A program made the translations under genes and the position numbers. This document shows, one piece after another, positions 51,623 to 61,480 of a stretch of 64,000 nucleotides of DNA (its first letter is position 1; each line of letters begins with the position of its first letter). This DNA is from Blochmannia endosymbiont of Camponotus (Colobopsis) obliquus (GTDB lineage: Bacteria; Pseudomonadota; Gammaproteobacteria; Enterobacterales; Enterobacteriaceae), in the NCBI RefSeq assembly GCF_000973545.1, contig NZ_CP010049.1, positions 310,001-374,000 on the forward strand, in the 5' to 3' direction. A model generated the notes under the pieces. The model was not told the DNA's origin and did no database searches. It saw nothing but the letters and a program-made list of their open reading frames with translations.

Positions 51623-52276
51623 ATGCGTATTGTTTTATTAGGTCCACCTGGTTCTGGTAAAGGAACTCAATCTGAATTCCTTGCAAATAGATATAACATT
51701 CCGCAAATTTCTATTGGAAAGATTTTACGTAATATAATTCAAAAAAAATTATATTTCAGTACGTCAATTAAAAAATTTATGGAATCCGGAGAATTAGTAC
51801 CTGATCATTTAGTAATTGATATAATCAATAATTATATTTGTCAATATAATTATTATGAAAAATTTGTACTTGATGGTTTTCCCCGTACTTTATATCAGGC
51901 TCTTACCATGAAAAATAAAGGGATAATAGTTGATGTAGTTGTAGAGTTAGTTTTATCAGATGCATCAGTTATTGAACGTATTGTAGGCCGAAGAACACAT
52001 ATATCTTCTGGTCGTATTTATCATATTAAGTTTAATCCACCAAAAGATGATAATTATGATGATTATACTGGAGAAAAATTAATTATTAGAGAAGATGATC
52101 AAGAAGATATTGCATTTAAACGTTTAGAATCATACCGCAAAAATACTCTTCCTGTAATTAAATATTATTCTCAAGAAGCACAAGCAGGTAATTTACACTA
52201 TTTTAGTATCAATGGAGGGTGTAAAATAAGCGATATTCATAGAAAATTAATTAAAATTATTGATGCATGTAATTAA
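51623..52276 (+). CDS. adk: Adenylate kinase
   Basis: Adk interconverts ATP, ADP and AMP. The 217-residue product has the P-loop GPPGSGKGTQ (7-16), LDGFPRTLYQA (AMP site), the lid start GRRTHISSGRIYHIKFNPP, and REDDQED. The AMP-binding motif, usually STGDMLR, here reads SIGKILR, with Ile at 31 and Lys at 33 in place of Thr and Asp; Arg36 is kept. The gene is convergent with lpxH; htpG, which lies between recR and adk in E. coli, is missing. Confidence 0.95.
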   Translation: MRIVLLGPPGSGKGTQSEFLANRYNIPQISIGKILRNIIQKKLYFSTSIKKFMESGELVPDHLVIDIINNYICQYNYYEKFVLDGFPRTLYQALTMKNKGIIVDVVVELVLSDASVIERIVGRRTHISSGRIYHIKFNPPKDDNYDDYTGEKLIIREDDQEDIAFKRLESYRKNTLPVIKYYSQEAQAGNLHYFSINGGCKISDIHRKLIKIIDACN

Positions 52277-52399
52277 TATTACATATTGAATAATATAGTA
52301 TATTTATTTTACAATGTGTTGTATTTACATGCATGGTTACTTTACATAAGTTATATGTGATTGTTTTTTACAGTACATTATATTTGTTTGTTTATAGAT

Positions 52400-52431
52400 A
52401 TGTCCACAATATGGACATGCCATTGTAATGG
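52400..52431. terminator. Tandem small hairpins between convergent adk and lpxH
   Basis: Two stems lie close together: 52400-52406 with 52412-52418 (ATGTCCA arms, five-base loop) and 52420-52424 with 52427-52431 (CCATT arms). Their position between two convergent genes suggests bidirectional termination, but neither has a proper U-run. Confidence 0.4.
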
Positions 52432-52463
52432 TCAATATGTAATTTGATTTTAAAAAAGATATC

Positions 52464-53186
52464 TTAATTAAATTTTATTAAAGACAGACCGAATTTATTT
52501 ATTTCAATTATTGATCCATATTTATACCAGGCACCTAAATTTACACGATAAAATATTCCCAAATTATTATTAATTAATGTATGAATTGCAGCTTTATGTG
52601 TATGACCATGTATCAATATGTTGGCTTTATATTGTGATAGTAAGTGTAACATTGATTGTATATTAATACATATATTTTTTTTAGATTTTTTATTATTACT
52701 TTGTGAACTTTTATTACGTATTAAATTAACAATATAAGTTCTTATTGATAGAGGTAAAGTTAGAAATAATTTTTTTAACCACAATTTACGTATTATGTAT
52801 TTAAAGTACTGATAATTTTTATCATTTACGCAAAAGCGGTCTCCATGTGAGATAATAATTCGATTTCCTGATACTTCTAAAATATAAGGTTCTTGTAATA
52901 AAGTCATACCACATAAATTCGCATAACGTTGTCCTAATAGAAAATCTCGATTTCCATGGATAAAATAGCATGGAACGAGTTTTTTTTTTAATTTTTTGAT
53001 TTCTTGTGCTATTTTTTTATACATTGGATTAGGATCATCATCTCCAATCCAACATTCGAACAGATCGCCAAGAATGTATAATTCATCAGCATATATTGCT
53101 TTATTGTGTAAAAAATTTAAAAAATTGTCAGTAATATTTGGTTTTTTAACAGATAGATGAATATCAGCAATAAATAATACAGACAT
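52464..53186 (-). CDS. lpxH: UDP-2,3-diacylglucosamine hydrolase
   Basis: LpxH cleaves UDP-diacylglucosamine to lipid X, the step between LpxD/LpxC products and LpxB. At 240 residues it equals E. coli. It is a metallophosphoesterase with motifs in order: FIADIHL (metal Asp and His), ILGDLFECWIGDD, GNRDFLLGQ, ISHGDRF and IHGHTHKAAIH. With lpxA, lpxB and lpxD nearby, most early steps of lipid A synthesis are accounted for. It is divergent from cysS; ppiB, between them in E. coli, is absent. Confidence 0.97.
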   Translation of the reverse strand: MSVLFIADIHLSVKKPNITDNFLNFLHNKAIYADELYILGDLFECWIGDDDPNPMYKKIAQEIKKLKKKLVPCYFIHGNRDFLLGQRYANLCGMTLLQEPYILEVSGNRIIISHGDRFCVNDKNYQYFKYIIRKLWLKKLFLTLPLSIRTYIVNLIRNKSSQSNNKKSKKNICINIQSMLHLLSQYKANILIHGHTHKAAIHTLINNNLGIFYRVNLGAWYKYGSIIEINKFGLSLIKFN

Positions 53187-53497
53187 TTTGATTATCTACA
53201 TATTTTATGTTAATTATTTTTAAATATTAATGGATTGATTATATAATAATTAATTTTAGTAAGTGACATTAATTTAATTAGTATTGTATTTATTTGTTAC
53301 ATAAATGTTCATTGTATTATGTAAAATAATATTTTGTCAAATTTTGGTTATATTTTAAATATTTATTAAAATAAAAGTAGTTATATTATTTTAAATAATA
53401 AAAAAATGTAGATTTTATATATTATATTTTTGTGATAAAATTTTTATGGATTATAAGATATGTAATTTTTATTTGATTGATATAAATAGTAAATTAT
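53187..53497. other. Divergent spacer between lpxH and cysS
   Basis: A 311-base A/T-rich region with no gene. It occupies the place of ppiB in E. coli. No remnant, RNA gene or clear promoter box is visible. Confidence 0.45.
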
Positions 53498-54910
53498 ATG
53501 CTTAAAATATTTAATACTTTGACAGGTAAAAAAGAAAAATTTATACCCATTTGCTCTAATCAAGTTAATATCTATGTATGTGGAGTGACTGTTTATGATT
53601 TATGTCATATTGGTCATGGACGCACTTTTATAGTTTTTGATATGATAGTACGTTATTTGCGTTTTTCTGGATATAAAGTAAATTATATACGTAATATTAC
53701 TGATATTGATGATAAAATAATTCGTCATGCTTATAATAATAATGAAACATGTCAAGATTTGACTAATCGTATGATTAATGCGATGCATCATGATTTTGAT
53801 TCTTTAAATATATTAAGGCCAAATCATGAGCCACGTGTCACTTGCTATATTAATAATATTATTGAATTTATTTGTAATCTTTTTGCAAAAGGACACGCAT
53901 ATGTTTCTTGTCGTGGTGATGTAATGTTTGATGTGAGCAGTTTTAAGAATTATGGTATTTTATCTTCTAATAAATTTGCTATGAAGGAAATTAATGTATG
54001 CATGCAATCGACAAATATAGATAAAAAACGTAATGCAATGGATTTCGTTTTATGGAAGATGTCTAAAAAGGACGAACCTAAATGGTATTCCCCATGGGGC
54101 AGCGGTCGTCCTGGATGGCATATTGAATGTTCGACGATGCATTATATTTTTTTAGGTAAAAAAATTGATATTCATGGTGGTGGATCAGATTTAAAATTTC
54201 CTCATCATGAAAATGAATTAGCTCAATCAATGTGTGCTCACGATGGTTTTTATGTTAATGTGTGGGTGCATTCAGGCATGATAGTTGTTAATCAAAAGAA
54301 AATGTCTAAATCTTTTAATAATTTTTTAACTATACGTGATTTATTAAAATTGTATGATCCTGAAACAGTTAGATTTTTTTTGTTATCGACTCATTATCGT
54401 AAATTGGTTCAATATGATATAAATAGTTTTAGACGAGCGCGTTTAGTATTACAAAAATTGTATATAGCTTTACGTGATACGGATATAAATGCTGTACCAT
54501 ACGGTGGAGAAAATTTTGTATCAGAATTTGTTTCTAAAATGAATGATGATTTTAATATTCCTGGAGTTTATTCAGTTTTGTTTAATATTGCACATGAAAT
54601 AAATTGTTTGAAAATTAAACGTTCGCCAAATATACATGGTATGGCAGCCACATTGCGTTATTTAGGGAATATATTGGGTTTATTATATTATGATTCAGAA
54701 TATTTTTTACAAAACATATTTATTCAAAGTGATGATTTGATAACAACTATTTTAAATTTAATTAAATATCGTGATGATGCACGTAAAAACAAACAATGGT
54801 TATTAGCTGATGAAATACGTGATAAATTAGTGAGGATGGGTGTTATATTGGAAGATAGGTCTAATGAGACTACATGGCGTTTTAATAATATAAAGATAAA
54901 GATCAATTGA
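53498..54910 (+). CDS. cysS: Cysteinyl-tRNA synthetase
   Basis: CysS charges tRNA-Cys with cysteine, a class I enzyme with a catalytic zinc. The product is 470 residues (461 in E. coli). The zinc Cys and the HIGH motif are in VCGVTVYDLCHIGHGRTF; the other ligands are in WHIECSTM and FPHHENELAQS; the KMSKS loop is KKMSKSFNNF. The C-terminal anticodon-binding end is ILEDRSNETTWRF. Minor loop insertions account for the extra length. It is convergent with folD. Confidence 0.97.
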   Translation: MLKIFNTLTGKKEKFIPICSNQVNIYVCGVTVYDLCHIGHGRTFIVFDMIVRYLRFSGYKVNYIRNITDIDDKIIRHAYNNNETCQDLTNRMINAMHHDFDSLNILRPNHEPRVTCYINNIIEFICNLFAKGHAYVSCRGDVMFDVSSFKNYGILSSNKFAMKEINVCMQSTNIDKKRNAMDFVLWKMSKKDEPKWYSPWGSGRPGWHIECSTMHYIFLGKKIDIHGGGSDLKFPHHENELAQSMCAHDGFYVNVWVHSGMIVVNQKKMSKSFNNFLTIRDLLKLYDPETVRFFLLSTHYRKLVQYDINSFRRARLVLQKLYIALRDTDINAVPYGGENFVSEFVSKMNDDFNIPGVYSVLFNIAHEINCLKIKRSPNIHGMAATLRYLGNILGLLYYDSEYFLQNIFIQSDDLITTILNLIKYRDDARKNKQWLLADEIRDKLVRMGVILEDRSNETTWRFNNIKIKIN

Positions 54911-54911
54911 T

Positions 54912-54952
54912 ATAATAATAAGTATTATTATGTATTTTTATTTTTTTGTATT
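54912..54952 (+). terminator. Probable intrinsic terminator after cysS
   Basis: Nine-base arms, 54912-54920 and 54923-54931, pair around a two-base centre right after the cysS stop. T-rich sequence follows (five T, then seven T, within 20 bases). The stem is all A/T, so strength is doubtful, but the shape and place are right. Confidence 0.5.
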
Positions 54953-55020
54953 TAGATGTAAGATAATATAACAATAAATATTAAAACTACAATTTGTTGT
55001 TTTATTACACATGTATTTTA

Positions 55021-55878
55021 TCATTTTTCGTAAGATGATTCATATGCTTGTAAAGTATTTTGAATTAACATAGCTACTGTCATGGGGCCTACTCCTCCAG
55101 GAACAGGAGTAATATAGGACGCTCGTTCTAAAGCACTTGGAAAATGTACATCTCCGACTATTTTCCCATTTTTTAGGAGATTAATGCCTACATCTATTAC
55201 AATTGCTCCATATTTTATCCAATACCCTGGCACAAAGTTAGCCTTACCTACTGCAACTATTAATAAATCTGCATGTTTGACAAAATTCGGTAAATTGTTA
55301 GTGAAACGGTGTGTAATTGAAACTGTGCATCCGGCTAATAATAATTCTAGAACCATTGGTCTTCCTACTATATTCGAGGCTCCTATTATTACCGCATGAA
55401 GAAATAAAGTTTTTATATGATATATTTCAAGTAATTTTATAATACCTTGTGGAGTACAAGGTCGTAAAGTTGGTGCTCGTTGACATAATCGTCCTATATT
55501 ATATGGATGAAATCCATCTACATCTTTATTTGGAGTAATTTTTTCTAAAATATTGATTTTGTTTATATGATTAGGCAGCGGCAGTTGTATTAAAATTCCA
55601 TCTACATTTCTGTCAACATTTAGTGTATCAATTAATTTTATTAGTTCTATTTCATTTGTGGAAATGGGTAAGTTGTGACAAAAAGATGTAATACCTACTT
55701 CTTCACATGCTTTACGTTTATTATTTATATATATTTTTGAGCTTGGATTTTCCCCTATTAGTATCATTGCTAAACCTGGAGCACGTTTTTTTGCTTGTAA
55801 TTTTGTTTTAATTCTTGCAGCTATTTGTTTTTTTATTTTTGTTGCAATTTGTGTACCATTGATAATTTTTGTTTTCAT
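55021..55878 (-). CDS. folD: Methylenetetrahydrofolate dehydrogenase/cyclohydrolase FolD
   Basis: FolD is bifunctional, oxidising 5,10-methylene-THF to methenyl-THF and hydrolysing it to 10-formyl-THF for purine and fMet-tRNA synthesis. The ATG at 55878 gives 285 residues and aligns [12 protein letters not shown] with E. coli MAAKIIDGKTIA; a TTG extends the frame by three codons. Conserved strings are [48 protein letters not shown] and [17 protein letters not shown]. tRNA-Arg lies beside it, as argU does in E. coli. Confidence 0.96.
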   Translation of the reverse strand: MKTKIINGTQIATKIKKQIAARIKTKLQAKKRAPGLAMILIGENPSSKIYINNKRKACEEVGITSFCHNLPISTNEIELIKLIDTLNVDRNVDGILIQLPLPNHINKINILEKITPNKDVDGFHPYNIGRLCQRAPTLRPCTPQGIIKLLEIYHIKTLFLHAVIIGASNIVGRPMVLELLLAGCTVSITHRFTNNLPNFVKHADLLIVAVGKANFVPGYWIKYGAIVIDVGINLLKNGKIVGDVHFPSALERASYITPVPGGVGPMTVAMLIQNTLQAYESSYEK

Positions 55879-56052
55879 TTTTTGCAAGTTGTAATATTTA
55901 TAAAATAATTCTTTCTATAATAATGTTTTTTAAAAAATAAACATTATAGAAGGATTATAATTTTGATTTATTTTTTATTTTTAATTTGTAAAAATGAGTG
56001 TTCAAATTTGTTTCTTGTGTATATAATTTAAATTTTATTTTATATCTATAAC

Positions 56053-56126
56053 GTGTCCTTAGCTTAATAGGATAGAGCAACGGCCTTCTAAGCCGTAGGT
56101 TACAGGTTCAAATCCTGTAGGACACG
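56053..56126 (+). tRNA. argU: tRNA-Arg (anticodon UCU)
   Basis: The cloverleaf is complete: acceptor GTGTCCT (56053-56059) pairs with AGGACAC (56119-56125), discriminator G at 56126; anticodon stem CGGCC/GGCCG type with loop CTTCTAA giving UCU, which reads AGA and AGG; T loop GGTTCAAATCC. The 3' CCA is not encoded, so it must be added by CCA transferase. AGA is a preferred Arg codon in A/T-rich genomes, so this tRNA is likely important. Its position near folD matches argU of E. coli. Confidence 0.97.
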
Positions 56127-56709
56127 CAATATAAAATGTGTTGTATATATATACATAAACGATATATGTCCAAATGAATTAACAAATAATTTTTAAAAGT
56201 TATTTATTTTAGTTTAATTAAATATCCTATTTATTTAATAATTAATTATTTAAAAAAACAGTAAATATAGAATGCAATAAAATTAACTGTTGTGTCAACA
56301 GGTTAGTTATATATTTTAGGATTTAATTTAGGTATATATCGTTTATATATTTATAGAATATTAAATATTTTGGTGTTAGCATATAATAATTTATTTTTTT
56401 AAACGTTGTATCTTTTACTAATAATTCAATATGTTATTGTTATGTAAATTACATGTATATTATTTGACATAATTTTATTTTAAATATATTACATCAAAGT
56501 AGTTAGTTATATGCTATTTTTTATGTGTTGTTTTTGATAATATGCATAATTCTCTATTATAAGATAGATCGATATATTGTTAATTGTTATGTGATATTTT
56601 TATTTAGTTGTATTGTTATTATTATGTTTTTTTACTTATTATGATTATTTAATGTTTAGTATGTTAAAATTATAAATTATAATATCAAAGGTAATAGATA
56701 TTCATAGAT
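56127..56709. other. Spacer between tRNA-Arg and the EamA transporter
   Basis: A 583-base region with no gene. One hairpin with G/C content is seen at 56284-56305: CTGTTG and CAACAG around TGT, extended by TAA/TTA after a bulged G; its role is unknown. The rest is featureless A/T-rich sequence. The promoter of the next gene should lie at the right end. Confidence 0.4.
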
Positions 56710-57645
56710 ATGTTTATGGGGTTTTTTTTTGCAGTTCTTGCTGGTTTTTTGTGGGGTCTAATCTTTATTGGTCCTTTATTATTACCAGAATATCCTAGTG
56801 CATTACAATCAGCTGGTAGGTATACTGCATTTGGTTTAATTTCGTTACTTTTGTCGTGGTATGATCGTAATAGATTGCGAAAATTATTATTTGAAGATTG
56901 GATAGAAGCTGCAAAACTTGTTTTTGTTGGTAATTTTATATATTATACTTGTTTGACTAATGCTATTCAACAAGCAGGTGCTCCTGTCTCTACAATGATT
57001 GTTGGTACATTACCGATAGTGATAACTATAACGTATAATATTATATATACAAAAAATGAAGAAAAAGTACCTTTAAGTAATTTTTTGTTGGCACTAATAT
57101 TAGTTTTATTAGGTTTAATATTAATTAATGTTTCTGAATTTTTGTTTGAGTTAAAAATTTTTAATATTTGGTCTTATATAAGAGGTATTTTTTCAGCAAT
57201 TGTTGCTGTAATATGTTGGACGTGGTATGCATTACGAAATGCTATTTGGCTTAGAACACATCCATATAATAAACCGACAACTTGGGCGACAGCGCAAGGA
57301 GTTGTTACTTTGCCTTTATCAATTGTTGCTTATTTTGTTATCTGTTGTGTGTTATATTTTATTGGTATTGATTTTGAATTGCCTTTAGGACCACGTCCTA
57401 AAGTTTTTGTGCCATTAATGGTAATGATAGGGTTGCTTTGCTCTTGGTTAGGTACTTTTTGTTGGAATGAGGCAAGTCAAAGATTACCAACGGTAATAGT
57501 GGGTCCATTAATTGTATTTGAAACTTTAGCAGCTTTATTATATATTTTTCTTCATAGACAAATATGGCCTTCAATGTTAACTATTTGTGGAGTGCTATGT
57601 TTAATGGTTGGCATTATACATGTAGTAAATATAAAAAAAGTTTGA
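56710..57645 (+). CDS. EamA/DMT-superfamily transporter, substrate unknown
   Basis: The 311-residue protein is almost wholly hydrophobic, with about ten predicted membrane helices in two related halves (roughly residues 1-140 and 155-305), the layout of EamA-domain members of the drug/metabolite transporter superfamily. Typical features are AGFLWGLIFIG in helix 1, the NAIQQAGAPVSTMIVGTLPI stretch ending the first repeat, and QRLPTVIVGPLIVFETLAALL in the second. Starts at ATG 56710 or 56716 are possible. It has no counterpart at this place in E. coli. In a small genome it may export or import an amino acid or other metabolite exchanged with the host; that is inference. Confidence 0.8.
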   Translation: MFMGFFFAVLAGFLWGLIFIGPLLLPEYPSALQSAGRYTAFGLISLLLSWYDRNRLRKLLFEDWIEAAKLVFVGNFIYYTCLTNAIQQAGAPVSTMIVGTLPIVITITYNIIYTKNEEKVPLSNFLLALILVLLGLILINVSEFLFELKIFNIWSYIRGIFSAIVAVICWTWYALRNAIWLRTHPYNKPTTWATAQGVVTLPLSIVAYFVICCVLYFIGIDFELPLGPRPKVFVPLMVMIGLLCSWLGTFCWNEASQRLPTVIVGPLIVFETLAALLYIFLHRQIWPSMLTICGVLCLMVGIIHVVNIKKV

Positions 57646-57651
57646 GATCAA

Positions 57652-57680
57652 AATAAACTATTATTGAATAATAGTTTATT
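57652..57680. terminator. Perfect 14-bp inverted repeat after the transporter gene
   Basis: Arms at 57652-57665 and 57667-57680 (left arm AATAAACTATTATT) are exact reverse complements around one G, starting six bases after the stop codon. It probably forms the 3' end hairpin of the transporter message. The following sequence, ACGTAG, is not a U-run. Confidence 0.5.
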
Positions 57681-57992
57681 ACGTAGTACTTTAAAAATGT
57701 GTCAGTTATTACATATTAAATATATTAAAAATGTAAGGTATTAATTTTGTTTACAAAATATTTCAAATTGATTATGTGTTATATTGTTCAAATTTTTATT
57801 AAACTACATGAATGTTTATGTTAAAATATAATACAAGTATTATATAAGTTTTATTATATTTCTATTTTGGACAGTTATTAATTTGATATTATAAAACTTA
57901 ATATTATTGTATGAACTATAATACATAATAAATTTATTTGTTTAATAAAAATTTTGAAATTGTAATTTACTATAATAATTTGTTTAAATTTT
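57681..57992. other. Spacer between the transporter gene and mrdB (convergent)
   Basis: A 312-base A/T-rich stretch with no gene. dacA and rlpA follow mrdB in E. coli and are not present here. No terminator for mrdB is obvious. Confidence 0.45.
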
Positions 57993-59102
57993 TTATATAT
58001 TTGTAGATAACATGTTTCGATGTGTATGTATTGACATTATAATACCAAAGCTTGCCATTAATACTACTAATGATGATCCACCATAACTAACCAAAGGTAA
58101 TGGAATGCCTACAATGGGTAAAATACCGGTTACCATACTAATGTTTATAAATACATAAACAAAAAGAATAAGAATAAAACTACCAGTGATTACGCGTCCA
58201 AAGGTATTTTGAGCTTGAGTGGCAATAAATAATCCTCTTATAATAATTTTCAAATAGATTAATAATAGTATCAGTACGCCTATTAAACCTAATTCTTCTC
58301 CTATAACAGAAAAGATAAAATCAGTATGCCCTTCAGGTAAAAAAGCTAATTGTGATTGCGTACCATGCAACCACCCTTTACCAGTTAATCCACCTGAACC
58401 TATAGCGATTTTTGATTGAATGATATTATATCCTAATCCTAGCGGATCTATTTCTGGGTTAAATAAAATTTTTATTCTATATTTTTGGTATTCATGCATA
58501 ACAAATAACCATAACATCGGAATAAACAATATTATTATTAACAATATTGTTAAAATCATTTTCCAATGCATGCCAGATAAAAATAGAACGAATAGTCCAG
58601 AAGTAGCAATGATAATAGCAGTACCTAAATCTGGTTCTATTGCCACAAATATAGTAGGGATACCAATCAATATAATTGCAATAATTATATTTTTACAAGA
58701 TGGCGGATAATAATTTCTATTAATATGACGAGCTATTATTAATGGAACCGCTATTTTAGCAATTTCTGAAGGTTGAAAACGGATTAATCCAATATTTAAC
58801 CAACGTTGAGCTCCTTTACTTACTTCGCCACAGAGATTGACAGAAAACAATAATAAAATACATATAATGTATAAATAAGGTGACCAAGATTCATACATTC
58901 TTGGTGGTATTTGTGCCAATCCTAACATTATTAATGAACCAAAAATAATTTGAATGATTTTATGTTTCATCATGTCAAAATTTTGTCCACTCGCGCTCCA
59001 TAAGATAAAGCTACTATAAACTAATAATAAAAATATTAAAAATAATAAAATTACATCTAAATGCAATTTATTATGTATTTTTTTGCATACGTCATAATTC
59101 AT
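57993..59102 (-). CDS. mrdB: Peptidoglycan glycosyltransferase RodA (MrdB)
   Basis: RodA is the SEDS-family glycan polymerase of the elongasome, paired with PBP2. The 369-residue product (370 in E. coli) has about ten membrane helices. Family motifs are GEVSKGAQRWLNIGLIRFQPSEIAKIAVPL, FVAIEPDLGTAIII, GSGGLTGKGWLHGTQSQLAFLPEGHTDFIFSVIGEELG and the C-terminal IPLPLVSYGGSSL. It lies 36 bases after mrdA, so they share a transcript. Confidence 0.97.
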   Translation of the reverse strand: MNYDVCKKIHNKLHLDVILLFLIFLLLVYSSFILWSASGQNFDMMKHKIIQIIFGSLIMLGLAQIPPRMYESWSPYLYIICILLLFSVNLCGEVSKGAQRWLNIGLIRFQPSEIAKIAVPLIIARHINRNYYPPSCKNIIIAIILIGIPTIFVAIEPDLGTAIIIATSGLFVLFLSGMHWKMILTILLIIILFIPMLWLFVMHEYQKYRIKILFNPEIDPLGLGYNIIQSKIAIGSGGLTGKGWLHGTQSQLAFLPEGHTDFIFSVIGEELGLIGVLILLLIYLKIIIRGLFIATQAQNTFGRVITGSFILILFVYVFINISMVTGILPIVGIPLPLVSYGGSSLVVLMASFGIIMSIHTHRNMLSTNI

Positions 59103-59138
59103 GATTTGAGTTAATTATTTTAAAATTTAAATTAATTA

Positions 59139-61019
59139 TTATTTTTGCAATAAATATTCTTTTGAATCTTTATTCAATAACATATAGTCAAAAATTGATC
59201 TAGTTATTTCTCCTGCTGTTAAACCACCATTACCTCCATGTTCCAAAATTATCACTAGTGCTATTTTAGGATTGTCATATGGAGCGAAGGCAGTCATAAG
59301 TTTATGATCTCGAAGATGTTGAGCAATTTTAAGTGGATTGTATTGTTCGTGAATTTTTAAATTGTAAAGCTGTGCAGTACCAGATTTTGCTGCGGCTTTA
59401 TATGTAGAAGTTACAAAATTTCGATATACTGTTCCATTAACATGGTGAGCCGCACCAAACATTCCATTTTTAACTATTTTCCAATAATCAGCATTGGGAT
59501 CTCCTATCTGTTTTGTTTCAATTTGTTGGTAGTGTATAGGATTTTCTCCTAGAGAATTGTTGAATAAATGGGGAGTTTTTACTGCGCCGTTATTAATCAA
59601 AGTAATTAATGCTTTTGACATTTGTATTGGTGTTGCAGTCCAATATCCTTGACCTATTCCTACTGATATGGTATCTCCTTGATACCATGGTTGTTTGAAT
59701 TTTTTCATTTTCCATATGCGAGTAGGCATAATTCCTGTGATTTCCTCGGAGATATCAATACCACTATGTTGTCCATATCCGAATTGTGACATCCATTCTG
59801 ATAATTTATCGATTCCCATATTATAAGCTATTTGATAAAAAAAAGTATCCGCTGATTCTTCTAGTGCATTAGTTACATTTAATTGTCCATGTCCTGTTTT
59901 TTTCCAATCTTTATAATATTTTTTAGAACCAGGTAATTGCCACCATCCTGGATCGAAAAAAGAAAAATTTTTGTTAATAGCTCCTAGTGTTAAAGCAGAC
60001 AATAAAATATAAGGTTTGACTGTAGATGCCGGAGGATATAATCCTTGTATAGATCGATTTATTAATGGGTAATTTTTATTTTTTAATAAGTTATTATAAT
60101 GTGTATTGGATATACCATGTACGAATAAATTCGGGTCATAACTGGGATTTGAAATTAATGCTCGTATGCTTCCATCGCGCGGATCTAACACGATAACACA
60201 TGCTTTGTTATTTATTAAAAGTTTTTCAATATATTGTTGAAGATTAAGATCTAAAGTTAAGATTAAATCTGTTCCTGGTTGTGGCGGTTTTTCGTATAAT
60301 TCACGAATAATTTGTCCATGATTATTTACCTCTACTTTTTTGTAACCTGTTTTACCATGTAAAATTTTTTCATAATAGTGTTCTATGCCTAATTTACCTA
60401 TGTTTTTTGTTGCAATATAATTTTTTAAAATACCTTCTTTATTTAATTTTTTTTTATCTTGATGGTTAATTTTAGATACGTAACCTAAAACATGAGTTAA
60501 TGTAGATCCGTAAGGATAATAGCGATGTTGATAACATTTTATTTCTACACCAGTAAAGCGATATTTATTAACTGCAAATTTAGCCAGTTGTATTTCTGTA
60601 AGCTTAGATTTTAAAATTAATACAGTAGAATTAGATAGTTTCTTGCATTGTTTATTAAAATTTGTAATATCTTCTTCAGTAAGATCAATAATGTATTTTA
60701 GATCGTTAATAGTTTTTTGTAAATTATGTACTTTTTCAGGAGTTATTTCTAATTGGTAAGATATTTTATTAAGCGCCAACATGGTGCCATTACGGTCATA
60801 GATTAATCCTCTGCTTGGTGCAATAGGTATTTTTTTAATATAATTATTATGAGCTTTATTGTTATAATCGTTGAAATTAATAATTTGTAGATAGTATAAA
60901 TTGATAATTAAAATACTACTTAATAATGTAATAATAGCACTTGCTATGAATATTCGTTTTGTAAATAGTAGTGACTCATAGGAATCATTACGAAAAAAAT
61001 GGAAATATTGTATTTTCAT
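59139..61019 (-). CDS. mrdA: Penicillin-binding protein 2 (MrdA)
   Basis: PBP2 is the elongation transpeptidase that works with RodA and MreBCD. The product is 626 residues (633 in E. coli). A membrane anchor lies near residues 24-46. The transpeptidase motifs are the nucleophile Ser332 in ASTVKP, SAD at 389-391, and KSG at 545-547. The non-catalytic pedestal includes PSRGLIYDRNGTMLALN. In E. coli rlmH separates mrdA from rsfS; here it is missing and the gap is 107 bases. Confidence 0.97.
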   Translation of the reverse strand: MKIQYFHFFRNDSYESLLFTKRIFIASAIITLLSSILIINLYYLQIINFNDYNNKAHNNYIKKIPIAPSRGLIYDRNGTMLALNKISYQLEITPEKVHNLQKTINDLKYIIDLTEEDITNFNKQCKKLSNSTVLILKSKLTEIQLAKFAVNKYRFTGVEIKCYQHRYYPYGSTLTHVLGYVSKINHQDKKKLNKEGILKNYIATKNIGKLGIEHYYEKILHGKTGYKKVEVNNHGQIIRELYEKPPQPGTDLILTLDLNLQQYIEKLLINNKACVIVLDPRDGSIRALISNPSYDPNLFVHGISNTHYNNLLKNKNYPLINRSIQGLYPPASTVKPYILLSALTLGAINKNFSFFDPGWWQLPGSKKYYKDWKKTGHGQLNVTNALEESADTFFYQIAYNMGIDKLSEWMSQFGYGQHSGIDISEEITGIMPTRIWKMKKFKQPWYQGDTISVGIGQGYWTATPIQMSKALITLINNGAVKTPHLFNNSLGENPIHYQQIETKQIGDPNADYWKIVKNGMFGAAHHVNGTVYRNFVTSTYKAAAKSGTAQLYNLKIHEQYNPLKIAQHLRDHKLMTAFAPYDNPKIALVIILEHGGNGGLTAGEITRSIFDYMLLNKDSKEYLLQK

Positions 61020-61126
61020 TTAATTAATAAAGATTGTATTTATTTTGTAGTGAGTATCATGTATAGTTATTAAGTAAGGAGTTCTAGTTGTACAAATATA
61101 CATATTATTTTTTTAGTATATTTAAG

Positions 61127-61480
61127 TTAGCCCCATAATTTTTCTAATTCATATAATTTTCTGGATCTTTTTTGCATTATGTGTAAGATGATATCTCCCA
61201 TATCAATAATAACCCATTCAGCTGTATTTTTTCCTGAAATGCAATAGTTTTTTTTTAAACCTATTGCCTGCGATTTTTGTGTTATATATTCCGTAATAGA
61301 AATGACATGTCTGTCAGATTTTCCAGTGCATATTATCATATAGTCAGTAATATTCGATTTATGACTTACGTTTAGGAAAACAATGTTTTCTCCTTTTAAA
61401 TTATTAATTATATTTATAATTAGGTCTTTGAGAAGAACAGTGTTGTGTAATAACTTATTTTTATTGTTTTTATATGTCAT
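61127..61480 (-). CDS. rsfS: Ribosomal silencing factor RsfS
   Basis: RsfS (YbeB) binds ribosomal protein L14 and blocks subunit joining when nutrients are short. The 117-residue product is about 12 longer at the N-terminus than E. coli (105); no later ATG is available in the conserved part before LKG. The core is clear: ITDYMIICTGKSDRHVISI, NTAEWVIIDMGDIILHIM and the C-terminal RKLYELEKLWG. It sits between holA and mrdA, as in E. coli with nadD, cobC and rlmH removed. Confidence 0.92.
   Translation of the reverse strand: MTYKNNKNKLLHNTVLLKDLIINIINNLKGENIVFLNVSHKSNITDYMIICTGKSDRHVISITEYITQKSQAIGLKKNYCISGKNTAEWVIIDMGDIILHIMQKRSRKLYELEKLWG

Noticed and set aside
58420..58710. 96-codon plus-strand open frame
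   Set aside because: Antisense shadow of mrdB; hydrophobic only because it mirrors membrane helices.
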